The notes under the pieces are model-generated. The model was not told the DNA's origin. It made no database searches and worked only from the letters and a program-made list of their open reading frames with translations. From Treponema maltophilum ATCC 51939 (lineage in GTDB: Bacteria > Spirochaetota > Spirochaetia > Treponematales > Treponemataceae): a DNA stretch of 64,000 bases. Made by a program: the position numbers and the translations under genes. Location: contig NZ_KE332518.1 in the NCBI RefSeq assembly GCF_000413055.1, forward strand, positions 1,489,583 to 1,553,582. Direction: 5' to 3'. Positions 50,288 to 59,582 of the stretch are shown one piece after another; within the stretch, counting starts at the first letter, position 1, and every line of letters begins with the position of its first letter.

Positions 50288-51904
50288 ATGAGCAAATACA
50301 TTTTTATTACCGGCGGCGTCGTTTCGGGCTTGGGAAAAGGAATTTCGGCGGCTTCTATCGGATTGATTTTAAAAAGCAGAGGCTTAAAAGTCGTAAATCA
50401 AAAATTCGATCCGTATTTGAATATCGATCCGGGAACTTTGAATCCGTATGAACACGGCGAAGTCTTCGTTACCGATGACGGAGCCGAAACCGATTTGGAC
50501 TTGGGTCATTACGAGCGCTTTACCGACGTCAGCCTTTCCAAAAACAGCAGCACGAGCGCCGGCAAGGTGTACCTTTCCGTATTGAATACCGAACGCGAAG
50601 GCGGCTACCACGGAAAAACCGTTCAGGTTATTCCGAACGTTACCGACGAAATACGGCGGCGCATGATGCTTGCCGCAAAAGAAACCGAAGCCGACGTTAT
50701 CATTACCGAAGTCGGCGGCACCGTCGGCGATATTGAATCGTTGCCCTTTATAGAAGCGATCCGCCAAATAAAATACGAAGTCGGATTCGAAAATTGCGCC
50801 TACGTTCATTTAACCCTTATGCCGTATATGAAAAAGGCACAGGAACTTAAAACAAAGCCGACCCAGCACAGCGTAAAAGATTTGCAGGGTTTGGGGATTC
50901 AGCCGGACGTTATCATTCTCAGAAGCGAAATGCCCATCGATTTTGCAACAAAAGAAAAACTCGCGCTGTTTTGCAATGTTCCGACCGAAGCCATTATTCA
51001 AAACCTGAACGTAAAATCGATTTACGAAGTGCCGCTCAAGCTCGAAGAAGAAGGCTTGGGCAATGCGATTTGCAAAGCGCTTCATATAGAAAGCGGCGAA
51101 AGCCGCCTTACCGAATGGAAAAAAACGGTTGAACGGCTGCACAACCCCGCGACTACGGTGCGCATCGCGCTCGTAGGAAAATACGTGGAACTTCACGACG
51201 CGTACTTATCGGTTGCCGAAGCCTTAACTCACGCGGGAATCCATCACAACGCGGCGGTCGAAATCGAATGGGTAAATTCGGAAGATCTTACCGATACGGC
51301 AAGCCTGCGTAAAAAACTCGGAAGTTGTCACGGAATTATTTTGCCCGGGGGATTCGGAACGCGTGGAATCGACGGCATGATCGCAACCGTCCGCTACGCG
51401 CGCGAACACAAGATTCCGTTTTTCGGCATTTGTTTGGGCATGCAAATGTGCGTTATAGAATATGCGCGCAACGTTATGAAAATGGCAGGCGCGAATTCGA
51501 CCGAAATGGACGAAAAAACGCCCTACCCGATTATATCGCTTATGCCGGATAAAGCCGGTTGCCCGATCGGCGGTACGCTCCGCCTCGGAAAATACGAATG
51601 CGCGCTCACAAGCGGCACACTTGCGCATAAAGCCTACGGCGAAAAAACGATTTGGGAGCGCCACCGCCACCGCTACGAATTCAACAACGAATTCCGTACC
51701 CTGTTCGATAAGGGCGATTTAAAATTAAGCGGCGTAAACCCCGAACGCAATTTGGTCGAAATAGTCGAATTCGACAAGGCCGTGCACCCGTGGATGCTCG
51801 CAGTGCAGTTCCATCCCGAATTTAAATCGCGGCCGAACAGACCGCACCCGCTTTTCAGGGATTTTATCGGCGCAAGTCTTGCGAACGCCGGTACTCAGGA
51901 GTAA
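50288..51904 (+). CDS. pyrG: CTP synthase
   Basis: A 538-residue CTP synthase, the standard length. The synthetase domain begins KYIFITGGVVSGLGKGI, with the P-loop for ATP; the glutaminase domain carries FGICLGMQ with the nucleophilic cysteine and, near the end, FHPEF. It makes CTP from UTP with glutamine ammonia. guaA follows after four bases, so two glutamine-dependent nucleotide synthetases are co-transcribed. Confidence 0.97.
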   Translation: MSKYIFITGGVVSGLGKGISAASIGLILKSRGLKVVNQKFDPYLNIDPGTLNPYEHGEVFVTDDGAETDLDLGHYERFTDVSLSKNSSTSAGKVYLSVLNTEREGGYHGKTVQVIPNVTDEIRRRMMLAAKETEADVIITEVGGTVGDIESLPFIEAIRQIKYEVGFENCAYVHLTLMPYMKKAQELKTKPTQHSVKDLQGLGIQPDVIILRSEMPIDFATKEKLALFCNVPTEAIIQNLNVKSIYEVPLKLEEEGLGNAICKALHIESGESRLTEWKKTVERLHNPATTVRIALVGKYVELHDAYLSVAEALTHAGIHHNAAVEIEWVNSEDLTDTASLRKKLGSCHGIILPGGFGTRGIDGMIATVRYAREHKIPFFGICLGMQMCVIEYARNVMKMAGANSTEMDEKTPYPIISLMPDKAGCPIGGTLRLGKYECALTSGTLAHKAYGEKTIWERHRHRYEFNNEFRTLFDKGDLKLSGVNPERNLVEIVEFDKAVHPWMLAVQFHPEFKSRPNRPHPLFRDFIGASLANAGTQE

Positions 51905-51908
51905 ACGC

Positions 51909-53822
51909 ATGCGGGAAAACATCGCCGTTCTCGATTTCGGCAGTCAATATGCGCACCTTATCGCAAAAAGGCTGCGCCTTATGGGATATTATTCGGAGAT
52001 ACGCTCCCCCTCTTCCGGCACGGACGTTTTCAAACACACAAAGGGAATTATCCTGTCGGGCGGACCGTCGTCCGTGTACGAAAAAAATATTCCCGAATTC
52101 AATGAAGCAATTTTCGGCTTGGACATTCCCGTTTTGGGGCTTTGCTACGGACACCAGCTTATGTGCCGGCACTACGGCGGAACCGTCGAAAAGGCGCGTA
52201 CGGCCGAATTCGGCATTGCCTCCCTTGAGCAAAAAAAAGGCGCCGACTGTCCGCTTTTTAAAGGACTGTCGTTCCCGACCCGCGTGTGGATGAGCCATCA
52301 GGATGAAGTTACGCTGCTTCCCGACGGCTTTGAATGTACGGCGTTTACAAAGGACTGCGCATACGCGGCCGTGCAGGACGGAAAACGAAAGCGATTCGGC
52401 TTGCAGTTTCATACGGAAGTAAAAGATACGGCCGAAGGAAATGCGGTTTTGCAAAATTTCGCGCAATTGTGCGGCATGGACAAAAACTGGAACCAAGACG
52501 CCGTGCTTGAAGGAATTTTGGACGACATACGCGAAAGAGCGAAGGATCGCAGCGTTTTGTTGTTTTTATCCGGCGGCGTGGATTCCACCGTCGCGTTCGC
52601 GCTTTTAAATAAAGCGTTGGGGCAGGATCGCGTAAAGGGTCTGCACATAGACAACGGGTTTATGCGCAAAAACGAAAGCGCTTCAGTTGCCGAGCGCTAC
52701 CGCGGTTTCGGCTTTACCAATTTTATCGCCGAAGACGCGTCAAAAACCTTTTTAAAAGCCGTTGCGGGCGAAACCGACCCGCAAAAAAAACGCCGGGCGG
52801 TCGGCGAAACCTTTATACACGTGCGCGACGAAGTCGTTAAAAAACTCGGCTTAAACGAAGACGAATGGCTTTTGGCTCAAGGCACCCTCTACCCCGATAT
52901 AATCGAATCGGGCGGAACCGAAAATTCGCATACGATAAAAACCCACCACAACAGGGTCGCCGGCATTCAATCGCTTATCGACAAAGGCTTGATTATCGAG
53001 CCTTTAAAAGATTTATACAAAGACGAAGTGCGTCTGCTCGGCAAAAAACTGGGCTTAAGCGACGAATTGATTATGCGCCACCCCTTCCCCGGCCCCGGCC
53101 TTTCGATAAACGTATTGGGAAGCAGCGGTAAAACCGACGAAAAAGAATTTAAAGCGGCTTTGCACGAAATCGAAAAGATTTTGCCTAACGTACAAAAAAT
53201 CTGCGGCGCCGTGCAAAAAATCGGCGTGCTTCCGGTAAAGTCGGTCGGCGTGCAGGGCGACTTCAGAACCTACCGCTTTCCCGCGGTACTGTACGCAAAC
53301 GACGCTGCCTCATACGGCGACAAAAAGGCGTGCATTCGCACGCTCGAAAAACTCTTCGGCGCACAATCGGCCGCTTCTTCGCGGGCGCATGAAGAAGCCG
53401 CATGGGACGCACTTGAAAAATCGTCCGCCGCAATTACAAACGCCTGCGCTTCGGTAAACCGGACGGTGCTTGCCCTGTACGAAAAAGCCGGCTGCAGCCT
53501 GCACGAAGCATACTGCACAAAAGAACGCCTCGACCAAATACGCGAAGCCGATGCGGTTATGCTCGACGAATTGCGGAAAGCCGGCCGTTACGGCAGCATC
53601 TTTCAGCATTTGACAATCAATCTGCCCTATGCGGCACAAAGCGGACATTGCGCCCTCGTACTGCGCCCCGTCGTATCGGAAGACGTTATGACCGCGCGCT
53701 TTGCGCATATGGAAAGCGCAATACTGCTTGCCGCCGTCGAGCGCATATTGAATTTCGACTTTGTCGATGCGCTCTACTACGACATAACCAACAAACCGCC
53801 GGCAACCTTCGGCTGGGAATAA
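51909..53822 (+). CDS. guaA: GMP synthase, long form
   Basis: A 637-residue GuaA that converts XMP to GMP. The amidotransferase domain has the nucleophile C79 (LGLCYGHQ) and FHTEV; the PP-loop is LSGGVDST at about residue 225. It is about 110 residues longer than usual bacterial enzymes (near 520). The extra sequence lies in the C-terminal dimerisation region (GDKKACIRTLEKLFG to MLDELRKAGRYGSIFQ), a layout like the longer eukaryotic GMP synthetases. ATG 51909 has an AGGAG site; an earlier in-frame start overlaps pyrG. Confidence 0.94.
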   Translation: MRENIAVLDFGSQYAHLIAKRLRLMGYYSEIRSPSSGTDVFKHTKGIILSGGPSSVYEKNIPEFNEAIFGLDIPVLGLCYGHQLMCRHYGGTVEKARTAEFGIASLEQKKGADCPLFKGLSFPTRVWMSHQDEVTLLPDGFECTAFTKDCAYAAVQDGKRKRFGLQFHTEVKDTAEGNAVLQNFAQLCGMDKNWNQDAVLEGILDDIRERAKDRSVLLFLSGGVDSTVAFALLNKALGQDRVKGLHIDNGFMRKNESASVAERYRGFGFTNFIAEDASKTFLKAVAGETDPQKKRRAVGETFIHVRDEVVKKLGLNEDEWLLAQGTLYPDIIESGGTENSHTIKTHHNRVAGIQSLIDKGLIIEPLKDLYKDEVRLLGKKLGLSDELIMRHPFPGPGLSINVLGSSGKTDEKEFKAALHEIEKILPNVQKICGAVQKIGVLPVKSVGVQGDFRTYRFPAVLYANDAASYGDKKACIRTLEKLFGAQSAASSRAHEEAAWDALEKSSAAITNACASVNRTVLALYEKAGCSLHEAYCTKERLDQIREADAVMLDELRKAGRYGSIFQHLTINLPYAAQSGHCALVLRPVVSEDVMTARFAHMESAILLAAVERILNFDFVDALYYDITNKPPATFGWE

Positions 53823-53850
53823 AAAATTCAAAAAATAAAGGACTGCGATT

Positions 53851-54189
53851 ATGAAAGAAATTATCGAATATGACGACTTTGCAAAGCTTGATATGAGGGC
53901 GGGAACGATTGTGTCCTGCGAAAAGGTTGAAAACGCCGAAAAGCTGTACAAAATAATGGTGGATGTCGGCGAAGAAAACCCGCGACAAATCGTGTCGAGC
54001 CTGGTCGATTATTACACGGCCGAAGAACTGGTCGGCAAGCGCATTATCGTTTTGGTCAATTTAAAGCCGCGGAAAATGCGCGGCATCGAATCGCAGGGCA
54101 TGCTTTTGTGCAGCGAAAGCGAAGACGGTGCAACCTGCGTTCTTTTAAAGCCGGAAAAAGACGTCGAACCGGGAACGCCGGTTACATAA
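53851..54189 (+). CDS. tRNA-binding OB-fold protein (MetRS C-domain/Trbp111-like)
   Basis: A 112-residue stand-alone tRNA-binding domain: FAKLDMRAGTIVSCEKVENAEKLYKIMVD followed by VNLKPRKMRGIESQGMLL, the EMAPII/Trbp111 pattern. Related domains bind the outside corner of tRNA and occur at the C-terminus of methionyl-tRNA synthetase or free. The start has an AAGGA site. It lies 28 bases after guaA and may be co-transcribed. Confidence 0.92.
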   Translation: MKEIIEYDDFAKLDMRAGTIVSCEKVENAEKLYKIMVDVGEENPRQIVSSLVDYYTAEELVGKRIIVLVNLKPRKMRGIESQGMLLCSESEDGATCVLLKPEKDVEPGTPVT

Positions 54190-54194
54190 ACGGT

Positions 54195-54557
54195 TTAATA
54201 GGCCGGAATCGCTTGGGAAGTTTGAACAAGTTCGGATTCCGGTATATTTAAACTTTCAATTTTTTGCAATTCATCGGCCTGTTTTTTTATTTCTTCTTCT
54301 ACATCGTAGGCATTTTGCAAACCGAGCCAAAATCGGGTACTTGTTCCGAAAAAAGCGGCAAACCGCAATGCCGTATCTGCCGATATTCTTCTTTTTCCGT
54401 GTATAATATCCGATATTCTTGTTTGAGGGATACGTACCGCCTTTGCCAGCCGATAGGCGGAAATATTCATCGGCTTCAAAAATTCTTCCGACAATATTTC
54501 CCCGGGGTGAATATTCGGTAATTTATCATCAGTGATAATCGACAATTTCGAGTTCAT
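54195..54557 (-). CDS. higA: HigA-family antitoxin
   Basis: A 120-residue HTH protein of the HigA/VapI group: HPGEILSEEFLKPMNISAYRLAKAVRIPQTRISDIIHGKRRIS is the family signature, followed by the RFAAFFGTSTRFWLGLQ block. It should neutralise HigB and repress the higBA promoter. ATG 54557 is chosen because GGGAGA is properly spaced; the gene overlaps higB by 29 bases. Confidence 0.92.
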   Translation of the reverse strand: MNSKLSIITDDKLPNIHPGEILSEEFLKPMNISAYRLAKAVRIPQTRISDIIHGKRRISADTALRFAAFFGTSTRFWLGLQNAYDVEEEIKKQADELQKIESLNIPESELVQTSQAIPAY

Positions 54558-54810
54558 AGGCATCTCCCTGCAACCATTTAAAAATCAGCCGCCATTGATC
54601 ATTTATTCTTATGCTGTAATAATCTTTTAACTTTCCTTTAAGCGCTTCCAAGCGATTTTCCGGAGGTATTTTTAAATCGTTTAATTGATGTGCATTGTCA
54701 ATCATGCGAAGTTTCCGGCGGCAAACATTTTGCATATCGATAGGAAACTTTAAAGAGCGCATACCGTGATAGATATTATAAGCACACTCATCCTTAAACG
54801 ATTTGATCAC
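54529..54810 (-). CDS. higB: HigB-family toxin
   Basis: A 93-residue RelE/HigB-type ribosome-dependent mRNA interferase. The family N-terminus IKSFKDE, the RKLRMIDNAHQLNDLKIPPENRLE helix and the DYYSIRINDQWRLIFKW core, with the basic catalytic residues, are present. It is the first gene of the pair, as usual for higBA. The GTG start lies six bases after TATTAT, without a ribosome-binding site, so toxin translation is probably leaderless. Confidence 0.92.
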   Translation of the reverse strand: MIKSFKDECAYNIYHGMRSLKFPIDMQNVCRRKLRMIDNAHQLNDLKIPPENRLEALKGKLKDYYSIRINDQWRLIFKWLQGDAYELEIVDYH

Positions 54811-54845
54811 GTATTAATAATACTGCAAGGCAGGAGTATTGTCAA
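54811..54845 (-). promoter_or_regulatory. higBA leaderless promoter with operator palindrome
   Basis: On the minus strand TTGACA (54840-54845), 17-base spacer, TATTAT (54817-54822), six bases, then GTG 54810. A perfect 13-base palindrome GTATTA-A-TAATAC (54811-54823) covers the -10 box and the transcription start, a likely HigA site. Confidence 0.65.
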
Positions 54846-54929
54846 ATTTATTTTTTTCAGTTCATTGAAATATGGGGCGATAAATACTGTATAAGCGGTA
54901 AAATCCGATCCGAAAGAGCGGACGGGTGC

Positions 54930-54959
54930 TTGACTAAGGCAAGTTTTTTTTGATATAGT
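54930..54959 (+). promoter_or_regulatory. Promoter of the tRNA cluster
   Basis: TTGACT (54930-54935), 18-base spacer, TATAGT (54954-54959), about 45 bases before tRNA-His. Confidence 0.5.
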
Positions 54960-55002
54960 AAACAACGTATCGGGTGGGATAATCCGTATCCGTTACAATT
55001 AT

Positions 55003-55075
55003 GGTGCCTGTAGTTCAGGGGTAGAGCGCCAGATTGTGGATCTGGTTGTCGAGGGTTCAAATCCCTTCAGGCACC
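55003..55075 (+). tRNA. tRNA-His (anticodon GTG)
   Basis: Includes the extra G(-1) at 55003 pairing with C at 55075. The acceptor stem is GTGCCTG/CAGGCAC. Anticodon loop TTGTGGA gives GTG. T-arm GGTTCAAATCC. CCA is not encoded. Confidence 0.95.
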
Positions 55076-55092
55076 CGAAAAATCCGTTTAAT

Positions 55093-55166
55093 GCGTTCGT
55101 AGCTCAGCCGGATAGAGCAACGGACTTCGAATCCGTAGGTCGCACGTTCGAATCGTGTCGGACGCA
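55093..55166 (+). tRNA. tRNA-Arg (anticodon TCG)
   Basis: Acceptor GCGTTCG/CGGACGC with discriminator A. Anticodon arm ACGGA-CTTCGAA-TCCGT gives TCG, reading CGA. T-arm CGTTCGAATCG. CCA is not encoded. Confidence 0.95.
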
Positions 55167-55204
55167 GCGAAAAACCGCCGTATCGAAGAAAGACGGATAT
55201 GCAA

Positions 55205-55277
55205 GGGCCATTAGCTCAGCTGGTAGAGCAACAGACTCTTAATCTGTGGGTCGCTGGTTCGAAGCCGGCATGGCTCA
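55205..55277 (+). tRNA. tRNA-Lys (anticodon CTT)
   Basis: Acceptor GGGCCAT/ATGGCTC with discriminator A. Anticodon arm ACAGA-CTCTTAA-TCTGT gives CTT, reading AAG. T-arm GGTTCGAAGCC. It ends the three-tRNA cluster. Confidence 0.95.
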
Positions 55278-55320
55278 AAAGGGATTTTCAAATATTATTT
55301 TGAAAATCCCTTTTTTATTT
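55277..55320 (+). terminator. Terminator of the tRNA cluster
   Basis: A 16-base perfect stem (55277-55292 and 55299-55314, AAAAGGGATTTTCAAA/TTTGAAAATCCCTTTT) with a six-base loop and a T-run. It begins on the discriminator base of tRNA-Lys. Confidence 0.85.
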
Positions 55321-55367
55321 TGGAAATTTATTTTGAACAATTTCACGTTTTGCAAGCGGACGGAAAG

Positions 55368-57110
55368 ATGCGGTTATCCGGAAAATCGGGAAATAAAAAA
55401 TTTTATAAAAAGCTCCTTACAATTTTTTTAACAATCAGCGTTATTCCTTCCTTATTCATAGGAATATTTTCGGGCACCCTGGTCGATACCGTTATCCGCC
55501 GGCGCCTTATGAACGAATCGGCAAAAGCAACGGATAGCGCGATGAACTCGATAGATTCGCTCATCGGCGCATATGCGGCCGCGCTGGATATTTTTTGCGC
55601 GGATAAAATGCTTGCCGATTTTTTTACGGAAAACGATGCAGAACTTCTGCCTCAACTATACGAAAAAATGTATAAAACCCTGGCAGCCCTGGGCGGAAGC
55701 GGCGACATTCATCTCATCGATTTCGATTCCGCATATATAACGTCTTTAAAAGGTACGCCGTCCGTTTACAACTTAAAAACCGAAGCGAATTGGGGACCGT
55801 TCAGAGCGGCAAACGAAAGCAATGCGGCTGCCGTCTACCCTACGCTTTTTGTAAACTCCGACGGCACCAAAATGGCATCTTCGGTAATTTCGGCAGTCCG
55901 GCAAAACGGATCGATCGCAGGCTATGCCGCGTTTGATATTCCCTTGGAAAGATTGAAAGACCAACTCATCAATACCTACGATACGCTGCCGATGAATTTT
56001 ACGCTGATGACGGATAACTACTATTTTTTATTTAACGATGCGGATTTGAACAGCCGAAGTCAATTTATAAGCTGGCCGCATCGCGCCCTTACAAACCGCA
56101 AAGGCTATTTTATAGAAAGCGCGGACGGAAAAGAACTTTTGTACACCTTCAGGCCTTCGTCCGCATATAAATTGATTATCATAGGCGGCCTTAACATAAA
56201 CCTCATCATCGGAAATATTTCCGCAGGCTTGTACATACTTGCCGCAACCGTTTTAATCGCGGTATTCATTTGTATTTGCATTTCGCTTATCGTTTCCAAG
56301 CGCATCAATACGCCGCTTCAGGAAATTGTCGACGCCATGCGGATTGTGGAATCGGGAGATTTTAATAAGCGGGCAAAGGTTTTTGACAACGACGAATTCG
56401 GCTATGTGGCAAAACAATTCAATACCATGTGCCGCGAACTGAGCGAATTATTCAAAAAAGATCACGAAAAACAGGAATTATTGCGCCGTTCCGAAATCAA
56501 AAACCTGCAAGCCCAAATACATCCGCATTTTTTTTACAATACGCTGGATTCGATAAAGTGGCTCGCAAAATTAAACGGTCAGGATGAAATTTACGTAATG
56601 ACCGCAAACCTGAGTCTTTTACTGCGAAACGGGATCCGCATGTCAAACGAATTTTCGACCGTGCGGGAAAATCTGGAAAATTTGAACGCCTATACGGCAA
56701 TACAAAAAATACGCTTTGCGGATAAATTTTCGATCCGCATCGATGTGGAACAAGCGCTGTTCGATTATACAATTCCCGCGCTTATACTTCAGCCTTTGGT
56801 GGAAAACGCAATGGTACACGGTTTGGAGCAAAAGCCCGGCAAGGGGCTGTTGTCGCTCAGGGGTTTTCGAAAAGAAAACACCGTCGTTTTTGAGGTTGAA
56901 GACGACGGTATCGGCATAAGCAAAACCGAACTGAAAAAACTGCATGCGTCGCTTGCATCGGAAGGTACGGAAGAACACATCGGGTTAATAAATGTACATA
57001 AAAGGATCCGTCTGTATTACGGACAATCCTACGGAATAAAAATCGCAAGCACCGAAAGGAAAGGAACCCTGGTTACGCTTACGCTTCCGTATGCTCCGGA
57101 GCGGCTATGA
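55368..57110 (+). CDS. YesM-type sensor histidine kinase
   Basis: A 580-residue two-component sensor kinase of the YesM/LytS-like class. Two transmembrane helices (about 15-36 and 287-309) enclose a large extracytoplasmic sensor of the Cache type. A HAMP domain (about 310-365) leads to the phospho-acceptor QAQIHPHFFYNTLDS, with H385, and a HATPase domain (LVENAMVHG, VEDDGIGI). YesM-type kinases usually sense sugars or their carriers. ATG 55368 is taken in preference to a start 16 codons upstream, because only the former has a purine-rich site. It overlaps the response regulator by four bases. Confidence 0.92.
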   Translation: MRLSGKSGNKKFYKKLLTIFLTISVIPSLFIGIFSGTLVDTVIRRRLMNESAKATDSAMNSIDSLIGAYAAALDIFCADKMLADFFTENDAELLPQLYEKMYKTLAALGGSGDIHLIDFDSAYITSLKGTPSVYNLKTEANWGPFRAANESNAAAVYPTLFVNSDGTKMASSVISAVRQNGSIAGYAAFDIPLERLKDQLINTYDTLPMNFTLMTDNYYFLFNDADLNSRSQFISWPHRALTNRKGYFIESADGKELLYTFRPSSAYKLIIIGGLNINLIIGNISAGLYILAATVLIAVFICICISLIVSKRINTPLQEIVDAMRIVESGDFNKRAKVFDNDEFGYVAKQFNTMCRELSELFKKDHEKQELLRRSEIKNLQAQIHPHFFYNTLDSIKWLAKLNGQDEIYVMTANLSLLLRNGIRMSNEFSTVRENLENLNAYTAIQKIRFADKFSIRIDVEQALFDYTIPALILQPLVENAMVHGLEQKPGKGLLSLRGFRKENTVVFEVEDDGIGISKTELKKLHASLASEGTEEHIGLINVHKRIRLYYGQSYGIKIASTERKGTLVTLTLPYAPERL

Positions 57111-57910
57111 TCGATTGTTTTATTGCCGAAGATGAACAGATTTTACGCCGCGGTTTAACGCTGACGATCGACTGGAATGCCTTGGGCTGCAGGATTATAG
57201 GCGAAGCCGAAAACGGCGCGCAAGCTTTGGACTTGATACAAAAACTGAAGCCCGATTTAATTATAACGGACATACGGATGCCCGTATTGGACGGACTTTC
57301 TTTAATCGAAAAAACACTCGAACAGTATCGGCCGGAATTCATCATCATATCGGGCTATAACGACTTTGCCTATGCAAAAAAAGCCATACGGTTGGGAGCG
57401 GCCGATTACTTGTGCAAACCTATCGATGAAAAAGAATTAACGGCGGCCGTAACCGAAGTTTGCAAAAAAATCGCCGGTAAACAAGCCCAAGCCTTGCAAA
57501 ACATGCCGGTAAAAATTATCGCGGGGAACAAGCTGCTTTTGGCACATTTTAAAGAATTCGTTCCGCAAAGCGCCGGCCGAAAAAATAAATACATTTCAAA
57601 CGCGATTCGTTTCATTCAGCAAAATTATGGCGGCAACATTACAATGCGCGACGCATGCAAGCATTTAGTCATAAGCGAAAGCTATTTAACGAAGCTGTTT
57701 AAAGAATACACCGGATATTCCTTTATCGAATATCTTACCTATTGGCGCATGAAAAAAGCCTGCGAACTGCTCAACACCGAAGGTATAAAAATTTACGCCG
57801 TTGCCGAGCGCGTCGGGTATTCGGATCAACGGTACTTCAGCGTCTTGTTCAAAAAATATACCGGCTTAACCCCGAAACAATTCAGAGAAAAGCAATTCAG
57901 CATAGAGTAG
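57107..57910 (+). CDS. YesN-type response regulator with AraC DNA-binding domain
   Basis: A 267-residue regulator: receiver domain (1-120) with phospho-acceptor D55 (IITDIRMPVLDG) and K near 106, and a C-terminal AraC/XylS double HTH (about 165-265, with SYLTKLFKEYTGYSFIEYL and VGYSDQRYFSVLFKKYTGLTPKQFR). It is shorter than most YesN proteins (about 500) because the central segment is missing, as in HptR-like regulators. It lies convergent to the ABC transporter operon, which is a likely target. Confidence 0.93.
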   Translation: MIDCFIAEDEQILRRGLTLTIDWNALGCRIIGEAENGAQALDLIQKLKPDLIITDIRMPVLDGLSLIEKTLEQYRPEFIIISGYNDFAYAKKAIRLGAADYLCKPIDEKELTAAVTEVCKKIAGKQAQALQNMPVKIIAGNKLLLAHFKEFVPQSAGRKNKYISNAIRFIQQNYGGNITMRDACKHLVISESYLTKLFKEYTGYSFIEYLTYWRMKKACELLNTEGIKIYAVAERVGYSDQRYFSVLFKKYTGLTPKQFREKQFSIE

Positions 57911-57920
57911 ACTCGACGGC

Positions 57921-59582
57921 CTATAAGCTTATGGTTTTTCCGCCTGAAAGCTTATTGAATACGAGTACCGAAAGAATACTTGTAAACGACAAGACAACCG
58001 CCAAAGCCGCTGCGGTTCCGAAATTGCCGCGGAGTACTTCCGTATATACCGCAACCGAAATAGTGGCCGTTTTTGAGGTGTACAGCATAATGCTCGAGCT
58101 TAACTCGTTGATTGTCGTAATCCAGCTCATAATCGCGCCTGAAAAAACGCCCGGCATCATCAATAGTGCGGTGGTTTTAAAAAAGGTGCGTACGGGCGAA
58201 ACTCCCAGATTTATCGAAGCTTCCTCAATGGACGGGTCTATTTGGTATAAAATCGCAGACGACGAGCGTACCGTATACGGCAGTTTCCGGATTACATAGG
58301 CCAAAACCATTATAATCCACGTTCCGGTAAAAAACAGCGGTTTTTGATTGAACGAAAGAAGCAGAGAAATACCCAAAACGGCGCCCGGAATAACATAGGG
58401 AAACATAACCAAAACGTCCAAAACGGTATTTATACCGTTTTTTTTGCGCACCGACAAATACGCGATGAGCAGGCCGGAAACGATCATAATCGCAATGGCA
58501 ATAAGCGAAAAGCTGAACGTGTTTGTGAGCGCGCGGGCAAGCTTACCGAAAACCGTTTGATAGCTTGCCAAACTGAATCCTTTTACGAAGAGGGGACCGC
58601 TTGTTTTTAAAAAAGAGGTAACGAAAACGGTTATCTGCGGAAGAATGCCGATAAAGGCGACCGCATAACAAACTCCCGTTGCAAGGAAACGCTTCCACCC
58701 GCTTATTTTTATTACCTCAGGCGGTCTGAGCATACTCATGTTGTAGTTTTTGCGGTTTACGATAAACTTTTGTATCAATAAAACAAGCAGAGCGCACAAA
58801 ATAATAATGACGCTTAAAGTGCTGGCCATCGTTGCGTCTCCGCCGGTTTCGCTTAAATATTGCTGGTATATAAGTACCGGCAGCACCTTATAGCCTTCCC
58901 CGATCAGCATGGGCGTTCCGAAATCGGCAAGAGCGGCCATAAAAGTCATGAGCATAGCGGCGGATATCGTCGGCAGTATTAACGGCAGGGTTATCGTCCA
59001 TATCCGTTTTAAGCGGGGCATTCCCAAATTTTCGGCCGCTTCTTCCAGCGAAACATCGATCGACGAAAGAGAGCCGCACACATACAGATAAATCAGCGGA
59101 AAAAACTTAACCGTAAAAACCAAAATAATGCCGGGAAAACCGTATATGGACGGAACGGTAATTCCTATGCTTTTAAAAAAAACCGTTATAACGCCGCTTC
59201 TGCCGAACAACAAGATCCATGAATACGCACCGATAAACGGCGGAGAAATCATGGACATAATGATAATCATATTAAGCGCTTTTTTACCGGCAATATTATA
59301 GCGCGACGAAATATACGCGATCGGCACGCTGATAAGAGCCGCAAAAACCGTTGCGACGGTACAAACTAAAAAGCTGTGCCACAAAGCGGACGTATAGTAT
59401 TTTAAAGTAAAAAAGTCTTTATAATTGCTTAAAGTAAATCGTCCTTCCGTATTCAACAAACTTTTATATGCAATCGTTATAAGCGGATACAGCAAAAAAA
59501 CACAAAGCAAAACCAAAAAAAACAAAGAAATTATCTTCCAAATATCCCAATGAAATTTTTTCACGGTTATGTCCTTATTCAT
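57921..59582 (-). CDS. ABC transporter permease (fused double-permease, Fe3+/sugar-phosphate type)
   Basis: A 553-residue permease with about 12 transmembrane helices and two EAA loops (SLEEAAENLGMPRLKRIWTITLPLI and SIEEASINLGVSPVRTFFKTTALLM, given here in part), so it contains both halves in one chain like FbpB or AfuB. ATG 59582 is preferred to a codon 12 earlier; it overlaps the ATPase gene by eight bases. The substrate may be ferric iron or a phosphorylated sugar. Confidence 0.9.
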   Translation of the reverse strand: MNKDITVKKFHWDIWKIISLFFLVLLCVFLLYPLITIAYKSLLNTEGRFTLSNYKDFFTLKYYTSALWHSFLVCTVATVFAALISVPIAYISSRYNIAGKKALNMIIIMSMISPPFIGAYSWILLFGRSGVITVFFKSIGITVPSIYGFPGIILVFTVKFFPLIYLYVCGSLSSIDVSLEEAAENLGMPRLKRIWTITLPLILPTISAAMLMTFMAALADFGTPMLIGEGYKVLPVLIYQQYLSETGGDATMASTLSVIIILCALLVLLIQKFIVNRKNYNMSMLRPPEVIKISGWKRFLATGVCYAVAFIGILPQITVFVTSFLKTSGPLFVKGFSLASYQTVFGKLARALTNTFSFSLIAIAIMIVSGLLIAYLSVRKKNGINTVLDVLVMFPYVIPGAVLGISLLLSFNQKPLFFTGTWIIMVLAYVIRKLPYTVRSSSAILYQIDPSIEEASINLGVSPVRTFFKTTALLMMPGVFSGAIMSWITTINELSSSIMLYTSKTATISVAVYTEVLRGNFGTAAALAVVLSFTSILSVLVFNKLSGGKTISL

